Part shown: positions 6,670-15,046 of the stretch, in pieces | How the letters are laid out: every line of letters starts with the position of its first letter | How positions within the stretch are numbered: position 1 is the first letter of the stretch | Source of the DNA: Sphacelaria rigidula | Taxonomy: Eukaryota; Phaeophyceae; Sphacelariales | DNA: 24,000 bases | Direction: 5' to 3' | Assembly: GCA_964200075.2 (NCBI GenBank) | Contig: CAXNAA020000001.1 | Coordinates: 1-24,000 of the forward strand | Made by a program: the position numbers and the translations under genes | Notes under the pieces: model-generated | The model's input: only the letters and a program-made list of their open reading frames with translations | Databases searched by the model: none | Told to the model about the DNA's origin: nothing

Positions 6670-8565
6670 TGTTGCTTTATTATATGAATGTAATGGTGTT
6701 ATTTTTGTTTTTGAAGGCAATGCTGTATAGTTATTAACAAATTTTTCAAAAGCTTTACCATTAATTGTTTCACGTTGTGTTAATAATGTTGTTAATTGAT
6801 CGACTAATAATCTATTTCTTTCTATTATAATACAAGCTTTCTCAAAAGCATCTTCTATAATTTCAATAACTTGTACATCAATCTTTTCTGCCATACCGCG
6901 AAAAGGATCAGGCAAAACTGTTGGTATAGGACGCCCATACATTACTTGCGGTTTTGGAAATTCCAGAGCCATCGGAGTTAGTCTAGACATACCAAATCGT
7001 GTAACCATCTGTCTTGCAATTGAATTAACTTGAAGAAAATCGTTACTCGCACCATTTGTTATTTCCATTTTACCAAAAACAATTTCCTCTGCTGCTCGAC
7101 CACCTAAATTACCAATCAATCTAGATGATAATTGACCTCTTGTCATTAAAGGTTGCTCATCAGGTGTAAACCAAGTGAAACCCTGAACTCGGCCACGTGG
7201 AATTAACGTTACTTTTTGTACATCCTCATGATTTTTTAATAAAGTACCAGCTAAAGCATGTCCCACTTCATGATACGCAACTAATCTTTTATTTTTTGAC
7301 TCAGTTAATAAAACTCCTTCTAAACCTACAACTATTCTATCTATTGCTGTATAAATCTCTTTAATTGTAATAATTTCTCGATTAGCACGGGCAGTTAAAA
7401 TAGCAGCTTCATTAAGGATGTTAGCTAAATCAGCTCCTGAAAAACCAGCTGTTCGTTGTGCGATATACTTAAGAGAGGTTTTTGAATCTATATTTTTGTT
7501 TTGACTATGAACTTTCAAAATATCTATACGTCCATAAAGATCAGGTAGGTTCAATGTAATCTGTCTATCAAAACGTCCTGGACGTAATAAAGCAGAATCT
7601 AAAATTTCAGCTCTATTTGTTGCTGCAATAACAATTATACCTGTTGTTGGTTTAAACCCATCCATTTCAGCTAGAATTTGATTTAACGTTTGCTCACGTT
7701 CATCATTAGTTCCACCAACACCTGTTCCTCTCTGTTGACCAATTGCATCAATTTCATCAATAAATAAAATACATGGGGAATTACGCTCTGCCGTTTCAAA
7801 TAAATCTCGTACTCTTGAAGCCCCGATACCAACGAACATCTCTACAAACTCAGACCCAGAAATACTAATAAAGGGTACTCCTGCTTCTCCTGCAATTGCT
7901 TTAGCCAATAGAGTTTTTCCAGTTCCAGGTGGACCAACGATTATTACACCTTTAGGTGGATTAGCCCCAACAGCTGTAAATATTTGTGGCATTTTAAGAA
8001 AAGAAACAAATTCTTCAAATTCTTGTTTAGCTTCATCGATACCTGCTACATCATTGAAAGAAACGCCAGTATCAGCATCTAATTGAATTAGAGCACGAGC
8101 TTTACGTATATTACTAAAAAAGTCATAATTACTACCTTCTGAAAATAAAAGTCGAAAAATTAGTAAAAGTAAAAGTGGAATTATAATAGCACTTAAAATT
8201 GCCCAGGCTGAATCAAATGTTACGCTTGGATAAGCTGTAAAGTTAACATCCAATTCTCTTAATTTTAATATTAAAGAGGAATTTCGAATTGGAATTTTTA
8301 CACCAATATGTTTTAAATTTTCATTTAAGTTATCAAAAAGAACTATTTCGCCATTCTCATATAAATCAACTTTTTTTATATTACCATTTTCTAAATCGCT
8401 CATAAATTTATCAAAAGAGATCATCTCAACAAAATGGCTATCTCTATAATTGATACAATTATTCGCGACATCAATGAAGTCATCCCATTTAAAATAAACA
8501 AATAATCCTAGTAAAGCTAAACCAATTAGTAGAGGATAAAAACCTTTTGGACCTTCCGATTTCAT
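6652..8565 (-). CDS. ftsH: ATP-dependent zinc metalloprotease FtsH
   Basis: FtsH is a membrane-bound hexameric AAA+ protease. In thylakoids it removes photodamaged D1 and other misassembled proteins. The 637-residue product has two N-terminal membrane spans (about 10-26 and 120-141) around a lumenal domain. It then has Walker A GPPGTGKT (211-218), Walker B ILFIDEID (266-273), the second region of homology [20 protein letters not shown] (315-334), and the zinc site HEVGH (432-436) with Asp509 as the likely third ligand. All catalytic residues are present. TAAGGAG lies a few bases before the ATG, behind a leader hairpin. It is divergent from psaE. The gene was formerly called ycf25 and is typical of red-lineage plastids. 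Confidence 0.97.
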   Translation of the reverse strand: MKSEGPKGFYPLLIGLALLGLFVYFKWDDFIDVANNCINYRDSHFVEMISFDKFMSDLENGNIKKVDLYENGEIVLFDNLNENLKHIGVKIPIRNSSLILKLRELDVNFTAYPSVTFDSAWAILSAIIIPLLLLLIFRLLFSEGSNYDFFSNIRKARALIQLDADTGVSFNDVAGIDEAKQEFEEFVSFLKMPQIFTAVGANPPKGVIIVGPPGTGKTLLAKAIAGEAGVPFISISGSEFVEMFVGIGASRVRDLFETAERNSPCILFIDEIDAIGQQRGTGVGGTNDEREQTLNQILAEMDGFKPTTGIIVIAATNRAEILDSALLRPGRFDRQITLNLPDLYGRIDILKVHSQNKNIDSKTSLKYIAQRTAGFSGADLANILNEAAILTARANREIITIKEIYTAIDRIVVGLEGVLLTESKNKRLVAYHEVGHALAGTLLKNHEDVQKVTLIPRGRVQGFTWFTPDEQPLMTRGQLSSRLIGNLGGRAAEEIVFGKMEITNGASNDFLQVNSIARQMVTRFGMSRLTPMALEFPKPQVMYGRPIPTVLPDPFRGMAEKIDVQVIEIIEDAFEKACIIIERNRLLVDQLTTLLTQRETINGKAFEKFVNNYTALPSKTKITPLHSYNKATKKVYS

Positions 8566-8577
8566 ACTTAATTCTCC

Positions 8578-8619
8578 TTAATTTCTGTTACTATATATAT
8601 ATATAATAACAGAAATTAA
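8578..8619 (-). promoter_or_regulatory. Leader hairpin upstream of ftsH
   Basis: A perfect 13-bp stem (8578-8590 with 8607-8619) encloses a 16-base TA repeat. On the ftsH messenger the stem directly abuts and partly covers the Shine-Dalgarno TAAGGAG (8580-8574). It could affect ftsH translation or leader stability. It may also be an AT-rich promoter region between the divergent ftsH and psaE genes. Function is inferred from position only. Confidence 0.4.
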
Positions 8620-8723
8620 CTTTTAAAAACAACCTAAAAGTTTTCTGTTAATTTAAGGGAGAGTCATATATACTCTATTTAGTGTAACTACTTTTTAATT
8701 CAATTATTTAAAATAAACTTATT

Positions 8724-8909
8724 ATGGTAGAAAAAGGATCTAAAGTACGTATATTAAGAAAAGAGTCATATTGGTTTAATGAAGAAGGAACCGTTGTAAC
8801 TATAGAAAAAGCAGCTTCTAATTATCCTGTATTGGTTAGATTTAAAAAAGTAAATTATAATAATGCAAATACAGCAAATTTTAAGATTAAAGAATTAATT
8901 TCTTTATAA
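8724..8909 (+). CDS. psaE: Photosystem I reaction centre subunit IV (PsaE)
   Basis: PsaE is a small stromal-side subunit of photosystem I that helps dock ferredoxin and supports cyclic electron flow. The 61-residue product begins [24 protein letters not shown], the SH3-like fold conserved in PsaE, and continues [12 protein letters not shown] to [10 protein letters not shown]. The length is normal for plastid-encoded PsaE; green plants carry it in the nucleus. It is divergent from ftsH and convergent with rps10 across a long hairpin that begins at the last base before the spacer. Confidence 0.96.
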   Translation: MVEKGSKVRILRKESYWFNEEGTVVTIEKAASNYPVLVRFKKVNYNNANTANFKIKELISL

Positions 8910-8980
8910 ATACATAAATAAATCCGATGTACCTTTTTAAAATACCATTTTAAAAAGGTACATCTGATTTATTTATGTAT
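8910..8980. terminator. 34-bp inverted repeat between psaE and rps10
   Basis: Arms 8910-8943 and 8947-8980 pair over 34 positions with a single mismatch (8925 with 8965) and a three-base loop. The left arm starts right after the psaE stop codon. The right arm contains the stop and last three codons of rps10 (8969-8980). Both convergent messengers would end in the same long stem, suggesting a bidirectional 3' end element. Confidence 0.85.
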
Positions 8981-9286
8981 AAATAGCTTGGTTGCTACTG
9001 CTGGTGAAACTTCCGAATTGATTAAGATTCCTAGTATTTTTTTTGAAATAGAATGTATTTCTATAATTTTTTTATATCGACGAATTTCAAATTGTTCACG
9101 TGAATCTTTGTTTACGTGAGGTGATCTTAAAACACAATAAGATTTCTTTTTTGTTGGTAAAGAAATAGGCCCAGCAACCTTTGTTACAAATTGTTCTTTT
9201 TTTATAATTTCTATTAATTGTTGACAAGATTCATTTAAAAGCTCGTGATTAAAGGATTTTAAAGTAATACGTATTTTTTTTTCCAT
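8969..9286 (-). CDS. rps10: 30S ribosomal protein S10
   Basis: S10 is part of the 30S head, and in bacteria also pairs with NusB in antitermination. The 105-residue product matches the family length and begins IRITLKSFNHELL. It has GPISLPTKKKSYCVLRSPHVNKDSREQFEIRRYKK near residues 40-75, the loop and tRNA-site region conserved in S10. It is the last gene of the long ribosomal cluster, 12 bp downstream of tufA, as in cyanobacteria and red-lineage plastids (rps12-rps7-tufA-rps10). Its last codons are part of the hairpin shared with psaE. Confidence 0.96.
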   Translation of the reverse strand: MEKKIRITLKSFNHELLNESCQQLIEIIKKEQFVTKVAGPISLPTKKKSYCVLRSPHVNKDSREQFEIRRYKKIIEIHSISKKILGILINSEVSPAVATKLFIHK

Positions 9287-9298
9287 AAGTATAAAAAT

Positions 9299-10528
9299 TT
9301 ATTTTAGAATTTTTGAAACAACACCAGCCCCAATAGTACGTCCACCTTCTCTAATAGCAAATCGCATTCCTTCTTCAATAGCAATTAAAGAAATTAATCC
9401 AGCAGTCATTTTAATACGATCACCTGGCATAACCATAACAGATTCAGATCCATCATCAGCTGTAAATTGTAATATTTGACCGGTAACATCAGTTGTTCGA
9501 ACATAAAATTGAGGTCTATACCCAGTGAAAAATGGTGTGTGGCGTCCACCTTCTTCTTTTTTTAATATATATACTTCCGATTCAAATTCATTATGCGGTG
9601 TTATAGTTCCTGGTTTAGATAAAACCATTCCTCGCTCAATCTCATTTTTTTGTAACCCTCTTAATAAGATACCAACATTATCTCCTGCAACCCCTTCATC
9701 TAACGTTTTTTGAAACATTTCTACTCCAGTAACAGTTGTAGTTTTCGTTTCGCCTAATCCTACTAATTCAACAGTTTCCCCAACTTTTACTATTCCTCGA
9801 TCAATTTTACCAGTAGCTACGGTACCCCTCCCAGTAATAGAGAAAACATCTTCAATTGCCATTAAGAATGTTTTATCAACATCTCTAATAGGAGTTGGAA
9901 TATAAGTGTCAATAGACTCCATTAAATTATAGATTTTATCTACCCATGGATTAGCACCTTTTTTTATATTAGGCTCAGCATAAGTTGCATTTAAGGCTTT
10001 TAAAGCTGATCCTGTCACTATTGGTATATCATCCCCTGGAAAATCATAATTAGATAATAATTCTCTAACTTCTAATTCAACTAATTCAATTAATTCTGGA
10101 TCATCTACCTGATCTTCTTTATTTAAAAAGACTACAATATGCGGTACACCAACTTGTTTTGATAATAAAATATGCTCTCGTGTTTGAGGCATTGGTCCAT
10201 CTGCTGCTGAAACAACTAAAATTGCTCCATCCATTTGTGCCGCACCAGTAATCATATTTTTTACATAATCTGCATGACCAGGACAATCTACATGAGCATA
10301 GTGACGATTTTCTGTTTCATACTCAACGTGAGCTGTATTTATAGTAATACCACGTGCACGCTCTTCAGGAGCAGCATCAATATCTTCATATTTTTTTGCC
10401 GCTGAATCACCTTCAAGGGATAAAACAGCAGTTATTGCAGCAGTTAATGTTGTTTTTCCATGATCTACATGGCCAATAGTTCCTATATTAATATGTGGTT
10501 TAGTACGGTCAAATTTTTCACGTGCCAT
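9299..10528 (-). CDS. tufA: Translation elongation factor Tu
   Basis: EF-Tu delivers aminoacyl-tRNA to the ribosomal A site in a GTP-dependent way. The 409-residue product has the normal plastid length. GTPase motifs are complete: G1 GHVDHGKT (19-26), the switch I region [14 protein letters not shown] (57-70), G3 DCPGH (81-85), G4 NKED (136-139) and the SAL-type G5 (GSALKALNA). Domains 2 and 3 follow, ending [14 protein letters not shown]. It starts [20 protein letters not shown], as in cyanobacteria and plastids. It sits between rps7 and rps10 in the usual str-type order; fusA is absent, as in plastids generally. Confidence 0.98.
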   Translation of the reverse strand: MAREKFDRTKPHINIGTIGHVDHGKTTLTAAITAVLSLEGDSAAKKYEDIDAAPEERARGITINTAHVEYETENRHYAHVDCPGHADYVKNMITGAAQMDGAILVVSAADGPMPQTREHILLSKQVGVPHIVVFLNKEDQVDDPELIELVELEVRELLSNYDFPGDDIPIVTGSALKALNATYAEPNIKKGANPWVDKIYNLMESIDTYIPTPIRDVDKTFLMAIEDVFSITGRGTVATGKIDRGIVKVGETVELVGLGETKTTTVTGVEMFQKTLDEGVAGDNVGILLRGLQKNEIERGMVLSKPGTITPHNEFESEVYILKKEEGGRHTPFFTGYRPQFYVRTTDVTGQILQFTADDGSESVMVMPGDRIKMTAGLISLIAIEEGMRFAIREGGRTIGAGVVSKILK

Positions 10529-10587
10529 AAATTTTATTTTTATTATTAATTATTTTTACTTTTGGCGATTAACATATTAATTGAAAT

Positions 10588-11058
10588 TTATTTTCGTAAA
10601 TGAGCAAAGGCTTTATTTGAACGAGCCATTCTATGAGTTTCTTCTTTTTTTCGAATAGCGTTTCCATTACCTTTGGAAGCTTCTATTATTTCATTAGCTA
10701 ATTTTATAGCTATATTTTTCCCAGAACGTGCTCTAGCACATTGAATAATCCAACATAATCCTAAATTTATTTGACGAAATTTTTTGATTTCAAGAGGGAC
10801 TTGATACGTTGAACCTCCAACACGTTTTGATTTTATTTTCACTGTTGGGCTAACATTTTTTACAGCATTTTCAAATATTTTTAGGGGTTCAGTAGTTGTT
10901 TTTATTTTAATGATATCGAATGCTTCATATATTATTTTTTGCGCGATTGTTTTTTTACCACTTTTTAATATTTTTAATAACATTAAATTAACTAAGTAAC
11001 TATTGTATAAAGGATCAGGTTTTGGAAATTTTCTTTTTCTATTTGTTCGACGTGACAT
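10588..11058 (-). CDS. rps7: 30S ribosomal protein S7
   Basis: S7 is a primary 16S rRNA-binding protein that nucleates assembly of the 30S head and lines the E site. The 156-residue product starts MSRRTNRKRK and has VNLMLLKILKSGKKTIAQKI, RVGGSTYQVP (a strongly conserved loop) and the C-terminal AIRKKEETHRMARSNKAFAH helix that contacts S11. The length equals bacterial S7. It lies between rps12 (32 bp upstream) and tufA (59 bp downstream). Confidence 0.97.
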   Translation of the reverse strand: MSRRTNRKRKFPKPDPLYNSYLVNLMLLKILKSGKKTIAQKIIYEAFDIIKIKTTTEPLKIFENAVKNVSPTVKIKSKRVGGSTYQVPLEIKKFRQINLGLCWIIQCARARSGKNIAIKLANEIIEASKGNGNAIRKKEETHRMARSNKAFAHLRK

Positions 11059-11090
11059 AATTAAAATATAATTTTTTATAATATAAAGTG

Positions 11091-11468
11091 TTATTTTGTT
11101 ATTGGTTTTTTCATTCCATATTTTGATCGACCCTGACGTCTATCTTTTACACCAATTGTGTCAAGAGTCCCACGAATTATACGATATCGTACTCCAGGCA
11201 AATCTTTTACTCGACCACCCCGTAATAAAACGACAGAATGTTCCTGCAAATTATGACCAATACCTGGAATATATGCTGTAACTTCAAAACCCGAAGTTAA
11301 TCGAACACGTGCAACTTTTCGTAGTGCAGAATTAGGTTTTTTTGGAGTTATAGTATGTACTCGGGTGCATACTCCTCGACGTTGTGGACAACTTTTTAAT
11401 GCTGGAGATTTTGTTCGCGGTTGGATTTTTTTACGTCTTAAGCGTATCAATTGTTGTATAGTTGGCAT
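11091..11468 (-). CDS. rps12: 30S ribosomal protein S12
   Basis: S12 lies at the decoding centre and controls translational accuracy. The 125-residue product has the family's normal length, with [18 protein letters not shown] (41-58), the region in which streptomycin-resistance changes occur in bacteria, and the conserved [11 protein letters not shown] near residue 90. The gene is continuous, unlike the trans-spliced rps12 of land plants, which agrees with a red-lineage plastid. It is followed by rps7 and tufA and preceded by rpl31. Confidence 0.98.
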   Translation of the reverse strand: MPTIQQLIRLRRKKIQPRTKSPALKSCPQRRGVCTRVHTITPKKPNSALRKVARVRLTSGFEVTAYIPGIGHNLQEHSVVLLRGGRVKDLPGVRYRIIRGTLDTIGVKDRRQGRSKYGMKKPITK

Positions 11469-11527
11469 AATTTTATTATTAATAGTTAATTAGTAAATTT
11501 ACTCAGTTCAAGAGAAAGCATAAAATA

Positions 11528-11740
11528 TTATGCATCGTTTACTTTATATTTTTTCATAAATCGTTCTACTCGTCCTTCAGTATCAATTATTTTTTGTGAA
11601 CCTGTATAAAATGGATGATTACCTGACCAAATATCAACATTCAATTCTGGTTTTGTGGACCCTACAATCATAATTAATTGGCCGTCATAGTAAACTTTAC
11701 TATCAGGAAACCATTTCGGATGTATATTAGTTTTTGGCAT
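11528..11740 (-). CDS. rpl31: 50S ribosomal protein L31
   Basis: L31 bridges the large and small subunits. The 70-residue product contains IHPKWFPDSKVYYDGQLIM, LNVDIWSGNHPFYTGSQK and TEGRVERFMKKY, all typical of L31. It has no cysteines, so it is the zinc-free (C-minus) form. The position between rps9 and rps12 is characteristic of red-lineage plastids. Confidence 0.95.
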   Translation of the reverse strand: MPKTNIHPKWFPDSKVYYDGQLIMIVGSTKPELNVDIWSGNHPFYTGSQKIIDTEGRVERFMKKYKVNDA

Positions 11741-11796
11741 AATAAAATGTTATTTTTTGAATTTTGAATATCAAATAAATATTAAAAAATATAAAA

Positions 11797-12225
11797 TTAA
11801 CGTTTCGAATATTGAGAGGCCTTTCTCGCTTTTTTTAAGCCATATTTACGTCGTTCCTTAATTCGTGCATCACGAGTCAAGAATCCTTCAAATTTTAATG
11901 TAGATCTATAATGAAGTTTATCTATTTTACAAAGAGCTCTAGAAATACCTAACTTTATAGAATCAGCTTGACCAGTCAATCCACCACCTTTAACATTAGC
12001 AATAATAGTATATTCAGTCACAATATTAACTTTCTTTAAAGGTAAATTTATATCATTTAAATAAGTAACATTTTTCTGAAAATATTGTTCTACATCACAA
12101 CCATTTACCTCAAATTTTTTCCCAGAATTTGATTCCGATACTGGCACTAGATACACAATTGCTCTGGATTCTTTTTTTCTTCCAATTCCATAAACATAGG
12201 AATTAAGGGGATTTTTAGTTGTCAT
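11797..12225 (-). CDS. rps9: 30S ribosomal protein S9
   Basis: S9 is in the 30S head, and its basic C-terminal tail reaches the P-site tRNA. The 142-residue product has [17 protein letters not shown] near residues 13-29, [21 protein letters not shown] (94-114), and [27 protein letters not shown] at the end, including the diagnostic terminal Ser-Lys-Arg. It follows rpl13 after only three bases, so the two are surely co-transcribed and probably translationally coupled. Confidence 0.97.
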   Translation of the reverse strand: MTTKNPLNSYVYGIGRKKESRAIVYLVPVSESNSGKKFEVNGCDVEQYFQKNVTYLNDINLPLKKVNIVTEYTIIANVKGGGLTGQADSIKLGISRALCKIDKLHYRSTLKFEGFLTRDARIKERRKYGLKKARKASQYSKR

Positions 12226-12228
12226 ATT

Positions 12229-12681
12229 TTATTTATTATTAATATAATCTAAATTTATTAAAATTTTTGGATGTTGAGACAAATGCGGCTGATCAGATCC
12301 TTGGTAAATCTTTAATTTTGTAAATAATTTTCGCCCTAACCGATTTTTAGGTAACATACCTTTAACCGCTTTTTCAAGAATTCTTTCCGGTATGCGAAGC
12401 TTTAATTTTTCGAAATTTTCAATTGTTTTTCCACCAGGACGGCCAGAATGACGGAAATATAATTTTTTGTTGACTTTTTTCCCAGTTACATTTATTTTAT
12501 CAGCATTTATTATTATGATATAATCTCCAATATCTCGTGAGGGAGTAAATATAATTTTACTTTTCCCTTGTAATAAGTTTGAAACTTTGGTCGCTAATCT
12601 ACCTAAACACTGATCTTTAGCATCAATAATATACCATTTTTGAGTTGTTCTTAATTTATTAGGAATAAATGTGTCTTTCAT
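12229..12681 (-). CDS. rpl13: 50S ribosomal protein L13
   Basis: L13 is an early-assembly protein of the large subunit. The 150-residue product has WYIIDAKDQCLGRLATKVSNLLQGK near residues 16-40, the GDYIIIINADKINVTGKK block, HSGRPGG and MLPKNRLGRKLFTKLKIY, all typical of L13. It lies between rpoA (87-bp A/T-rich gap without a convincing signal) and rps9 (3-bp gap). The order rpoA-rpl13-rps9 is that of cyanobacteria and red-lineage plastids, where rpl17 has been lost. Confidence 0.97.
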   Translation of the reverse strand: MKDTFIPNKLRTTQKWYIIDAKDQCLGRLATKVSNLLQGKSKIIFTPSRDIGDYIIIINADKINVTGKKVNKKLYFRHSGRPGGKTIENFEKLKLRIPERILEKAVKGMLPKNRLGRKLFTKLKIYQGSDQPHLSQHPKILINLDYINNK

Positions 12682-12768
12682 AATAATCTTAAATAATTTA
12701 TGTTAATTATTTTAAATTTTCATAATTTAATTTTTACTTTTAAATGATTTTTAATACAAAAAGTTTTA

Positions 12769-13887
12769 TTAGTGTATTGAAACTATATCTAATTTTTTAT
12801 TGATTTCTGCTATGGAAATTACTCCTAAACCTTTTATTTTCTCTAGTTGTTCAGGTTTAGTTGTACAAATTTTAATTAAGTCTTCAATATTTAGGATTTT
12901 TGAATTTTTTAAAATTCTAATGATACGCTTTGATAAACCTAAGTCCTCTAAGGTTCTCTTTTCACTCGGTTGAGTTTTTGGAGTTAAATTTGGTTTTATT
13001 GATTTAATATTTGTTGTTTGAGAAATATTTTTTTCTTCCATTATACTTTTATTATTCTGATTACTCAGCACACTACTTTTTTTGTTAAGCTCTCGTTTTT
13101 TTTCCTCTAGCCAACTAGCTTTCTTTGCCTGTGATTTTTTCTCCTGAAGTTCAAGCCTAAAATCCATAATTTCAGGAAATCTAATATTTAACAACGCTAA
13201 TATCATGGATCCCAATTTATTACCAGCTATCATAAGCGCTTGATGAGGTAAAATAGCACCATTAGTATAAATTTCCATATGTAATTCTTCATTATCATTT
13301 TTAATACTTTGAGATATAGGTTTCATATCTTTATCTAAAGTATGAATATAAGAATTAACTTTTAAAACGGGTGTAAAATTGGCATCTACATTCAAAAAGT
13401 TCCCATAACCTTCTACTTTACGGTTTTCGGGGAATGCATAAATTTTTCCAGGTTCAATTCTTACTTCTAACTCAACTAATGACTCTTCACAAATGGTTAA
13501 TATATGACTTCTTGGATTCACAACCGTGACATTCGGTGGTAAAATTAAAGAACTAGCAGTAACTATAGCGGGTCCAAATACTTTTATTCGACCATAACAG
13601 GGTTCGTAAGAGGGATTTTTAATAATAATTTCTTTTAAATTTAACATAATCTCGAGAAGGTCTTCCCTTACTCCATCCATACTCGAAAATTCATCACTAA
13701 CGCCTGCAAATCGAACCCCTATAATTTTAGATTCAATTATACTTGAAAGTAAAGCTCGTCTCACCATATTAGCAAAGGTTGAAGCATCATTCCCTTCTAA
13801 GTGCTTGAAAAGAAAATGGCCATAGTATTCACCACTAGTTAATAAATTTAGTTCTAAGCATTCACATTGTAAGTTTAAATTTGTCAT
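12769..13887 (-). CDS. rpoA: RNA polymerase alpha subunit (plastid-encoded polymerase)
   Basis: The alpha subunit dimerises to assemble the bacterial-type plastid RNA polymerase. The N-terminal domain covers about residues 1-245, with FANMVRRALLSSI and PNVTVVNPRSHILT. The C-terminal helix-hairpin-helix domain (about 312-372: LEDLGLSKRIIRILKN, IEDLIKI, KGLGVISIAEI) can contact promoter DNA and activators. Between them is a 60-residue charged linker rich in Lys, Asn and Ser (about 248-311), which makes the 372-residue protein longer than usual plastid alpha subunits. It lies between rps11 and rpl13, its standard location. Confidence 0.96.
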   Translation of the reverse strand: MTNLNLQCECLELNLLTSGEYYGHFLFKHLEGNDASTFANMVRRALLSSIIESKIIGVRFAGVSDEFSSMDGVREDLLEIMLNLKEIIIKNPSYEPCYGRIKVFGPAIVTASSLILPPNVTVVNPRSHILTICEESLVELEVRIEPGKIYAFPENRKVEGYGNFLNVDANFTPVLKVNSYIHTLDKDMKPISQSIKNDNEELHMEIYTNGAILPHQALMIAGNKLGSMILALLNIRFPEIMDFRLELQEKKSQAKKASWLEEKKRELNKKSSVLSNQNNKSIMEEKNISQTTNIKSIKPNLTPKTQPSEKRTLEDLGLSKRIIRILKNSKILNIEDLIKICTTKPEQLEKIKGLGVISIAEINKKLDIVSIH

Positions 13888-13988
13888 TCATTAAATTAAT
13901 GATGTATAAAATATTAAAATAAGTATTATTTATTATTAAGATGTAGAAAAGAAATATAACATTATTACCACTAAATAGTTTTCAATTT

Positions 13989-14018
13989 AAAGATAAATAA
14001 TTTTGTTTATTTATCTTT
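13989..14018 (-). terminator. 12-bp stem-loop between rps11 and rpoA
   Basis: AAAGATAAATAA (13989-14000) and its exact complement (14007-14018) enclose a six-base loop, 22 bases downstream of the rps11 stop. The rps11-rpoA gap (153 bp) is the longest in the minus-strand ribosomal run, so this is the most likely place for processing or partial termination. The rest of the gap shows nothing recognisable. Confidence 0.4.
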
Positions 14019-14040
14019 TATTTATTTCAATATGAACGGA

Positions 14041-14421
14041 TTAAACTCTTCTACGTTTTGGTGGACGACAACCATTATATGGTATAGATGTATCATCTTG
14101 AATGGATACAATTCGCATACCTTTTTGATAAGCTGCTCTAATTGCTGGTTCTCGTCCTGGACCTGCTCCTTTAATGATAACTTCAAATCGATTTAGCTTA
14201 TGTTCATCTCTAGCTTTTAAAGCTGCCTGTTCAGCTGCTTTTTGCGAAGCAAATGGGGTACCTTTTCGTGATCCTTTAAATTTAGCTGTACCAGATGATG
14301 CCCACGATAACGTGTTACCTTTTAAATCTGTTATTGTTACAATTGTGTTATTAAAACTTGCATGTATATGCATCACTCCTGTTTTAATGTTTACATTAGT
14401 TTTTTTATATTTTTTTTTCAT
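14041..14421 (-). CDS. rps11: 30S ribosomal protein S11
   Basis: S11 lies on the 30S platform near the E-site mRNA and pairs with S7 and S18. The 126-residue product has [21 protein letters not shown] (15-35), [20 protein letters not shown] (48-67), [14 protein letters not shown] and the terminal [11 protein letters not shown], all diagnostic. It follows rps13 after 42 bp and precedes rpoA, as in the bacterial alpha operon; rps4 is not in this position, as is usual in plastids. Confidence 0.98.
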   Translation of the reverse strand: MKKKYKKTNVNIKTGVMHIHASFNNTIVTITDLKGNTLSWASSGTAKFKGSRKGTPFASQKAAEQAALKARDEHKLNRFEVIIKGAGPGREPAIRAAYQKGMRIVSIQDDTSIPYNGCRPPKRRRV

Positions 14422-14463
14422 TTTAGTTATTAGGTATATAAATATATCTATTGTTATTCTAAT

Positions 14464-14844
14464 TTATTTTTTCTTGCCAGCTACTGTTTTTTTAGTCCCT
14501 CTTTTTGTTCTTGCATTTGTTCTTGTTCGTTGACCACGAACAGGTAATCCAGCACGGTGTCTTCTACCTTTAATCGAACCATTTTCCATTAAACGTTTAA
14601 TACTTAATTGTCTATATCTTAATAAATTACCTTCAACTTGCTCCTCTTTTTCTAATACTTTTCTAAGTTTACTTATCTCATCATCAGACAAATCTTTTGT
14701 TCTAGTATCATTTTCTTCTAAATTAGTTAAACCTGCACTTTTCAAAATTTCTTTTGCTCGAGATAAACCAATACCATAAATTATCGTTAGTGCATATTTA
14801 ATTTTTTTATCATTTGGTAAATCTCTTCCAAGAAGTCTAAGCAT
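14464..14844 (-). CDS. rps13: 30S ribosomal protein S13
   Basis: S13 is in the 30S head and forms bridges to the large subunit; its tail reaches the P-site tRNA. The 126-residue product has GRDLPNDKKIKYALTIIYGIG near residues 6-26, a helix-two-turn-helix region, and the conserved C-terminal HRAGLPVRGQRTRTNARTKRG. The length is normal. It follows rpl36 after 26 bp and precedes rps11. Confidence 0.98.
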   Translation of the reverse strand: MLRLLGRDLPNDKKIKYALTIIYGIGLSRAKEILKSAGLTNLEENDTRTKDLSDDEISKLRKVLEKEEQVEGNLLRYRQLSIKRLMENGSIKGRRHRAGLPVRGQRTRTNARTKRGTKKTVAGKKK

Positions 14845-14870
14845 AATATAATTTATCCTATTTTTAATAG

Positions 14871-14984
14871 TTAACCTTGTCTTTGTTTATGTTTAAGATT
14901 AACACAAATTACTTGAACACGACCATGACGACGAATAATTCTACATTTATTACAAATTTTTTTTATTGAAGATCTAACTTTCAT
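14871..14984 (-). CDS. rpl36: 50S ribosomal protein L36
   Basis: L36 is the smallest large-subunit protein and helps organise 23S rRNA near the peptidyl-transferase region. Reading the minus strand from ATG at 14984 gives 37 residues, starting [21 protein letters not shown] and ending KHKQRQG. The zinc ligands Cys11, Cys14, Cys27 and His32 are all present. It sits between secY and rps13, as in bacteria and red-lineage plastids. Confidence 0.97.
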   Translation of the reverse strand: MKVRSSIKKICNKCRIIRRHGRVQVICVNLKHKQRQG

Positions 14985-15046
14985 AGTTTTTATATTATAG
15001 AGTTTTATTTTATTATTTTTAAATCGATAAACTTTTAGTAATAATA

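Noticed and set aside
8645-8674. TATACT (8669-8674) with an upstream weak -35 as the psaE promoter
   Set aside because: The hexamer at 17-18 bases upstream does not resemble TTGACA; it was too weak to list.
9525-9713. Plus-strand open frame inside tufA
   Set aside because: Shadow of the highly conserved EF-Tu domain 2-3 coding sequence.
14174-14533. Plus-strand open frame spanning rps11 and rps13
   Set aside because: It crosses two certain genes on the other strand; its hydrophobic look comes from antisense of Lys/Asn codons.
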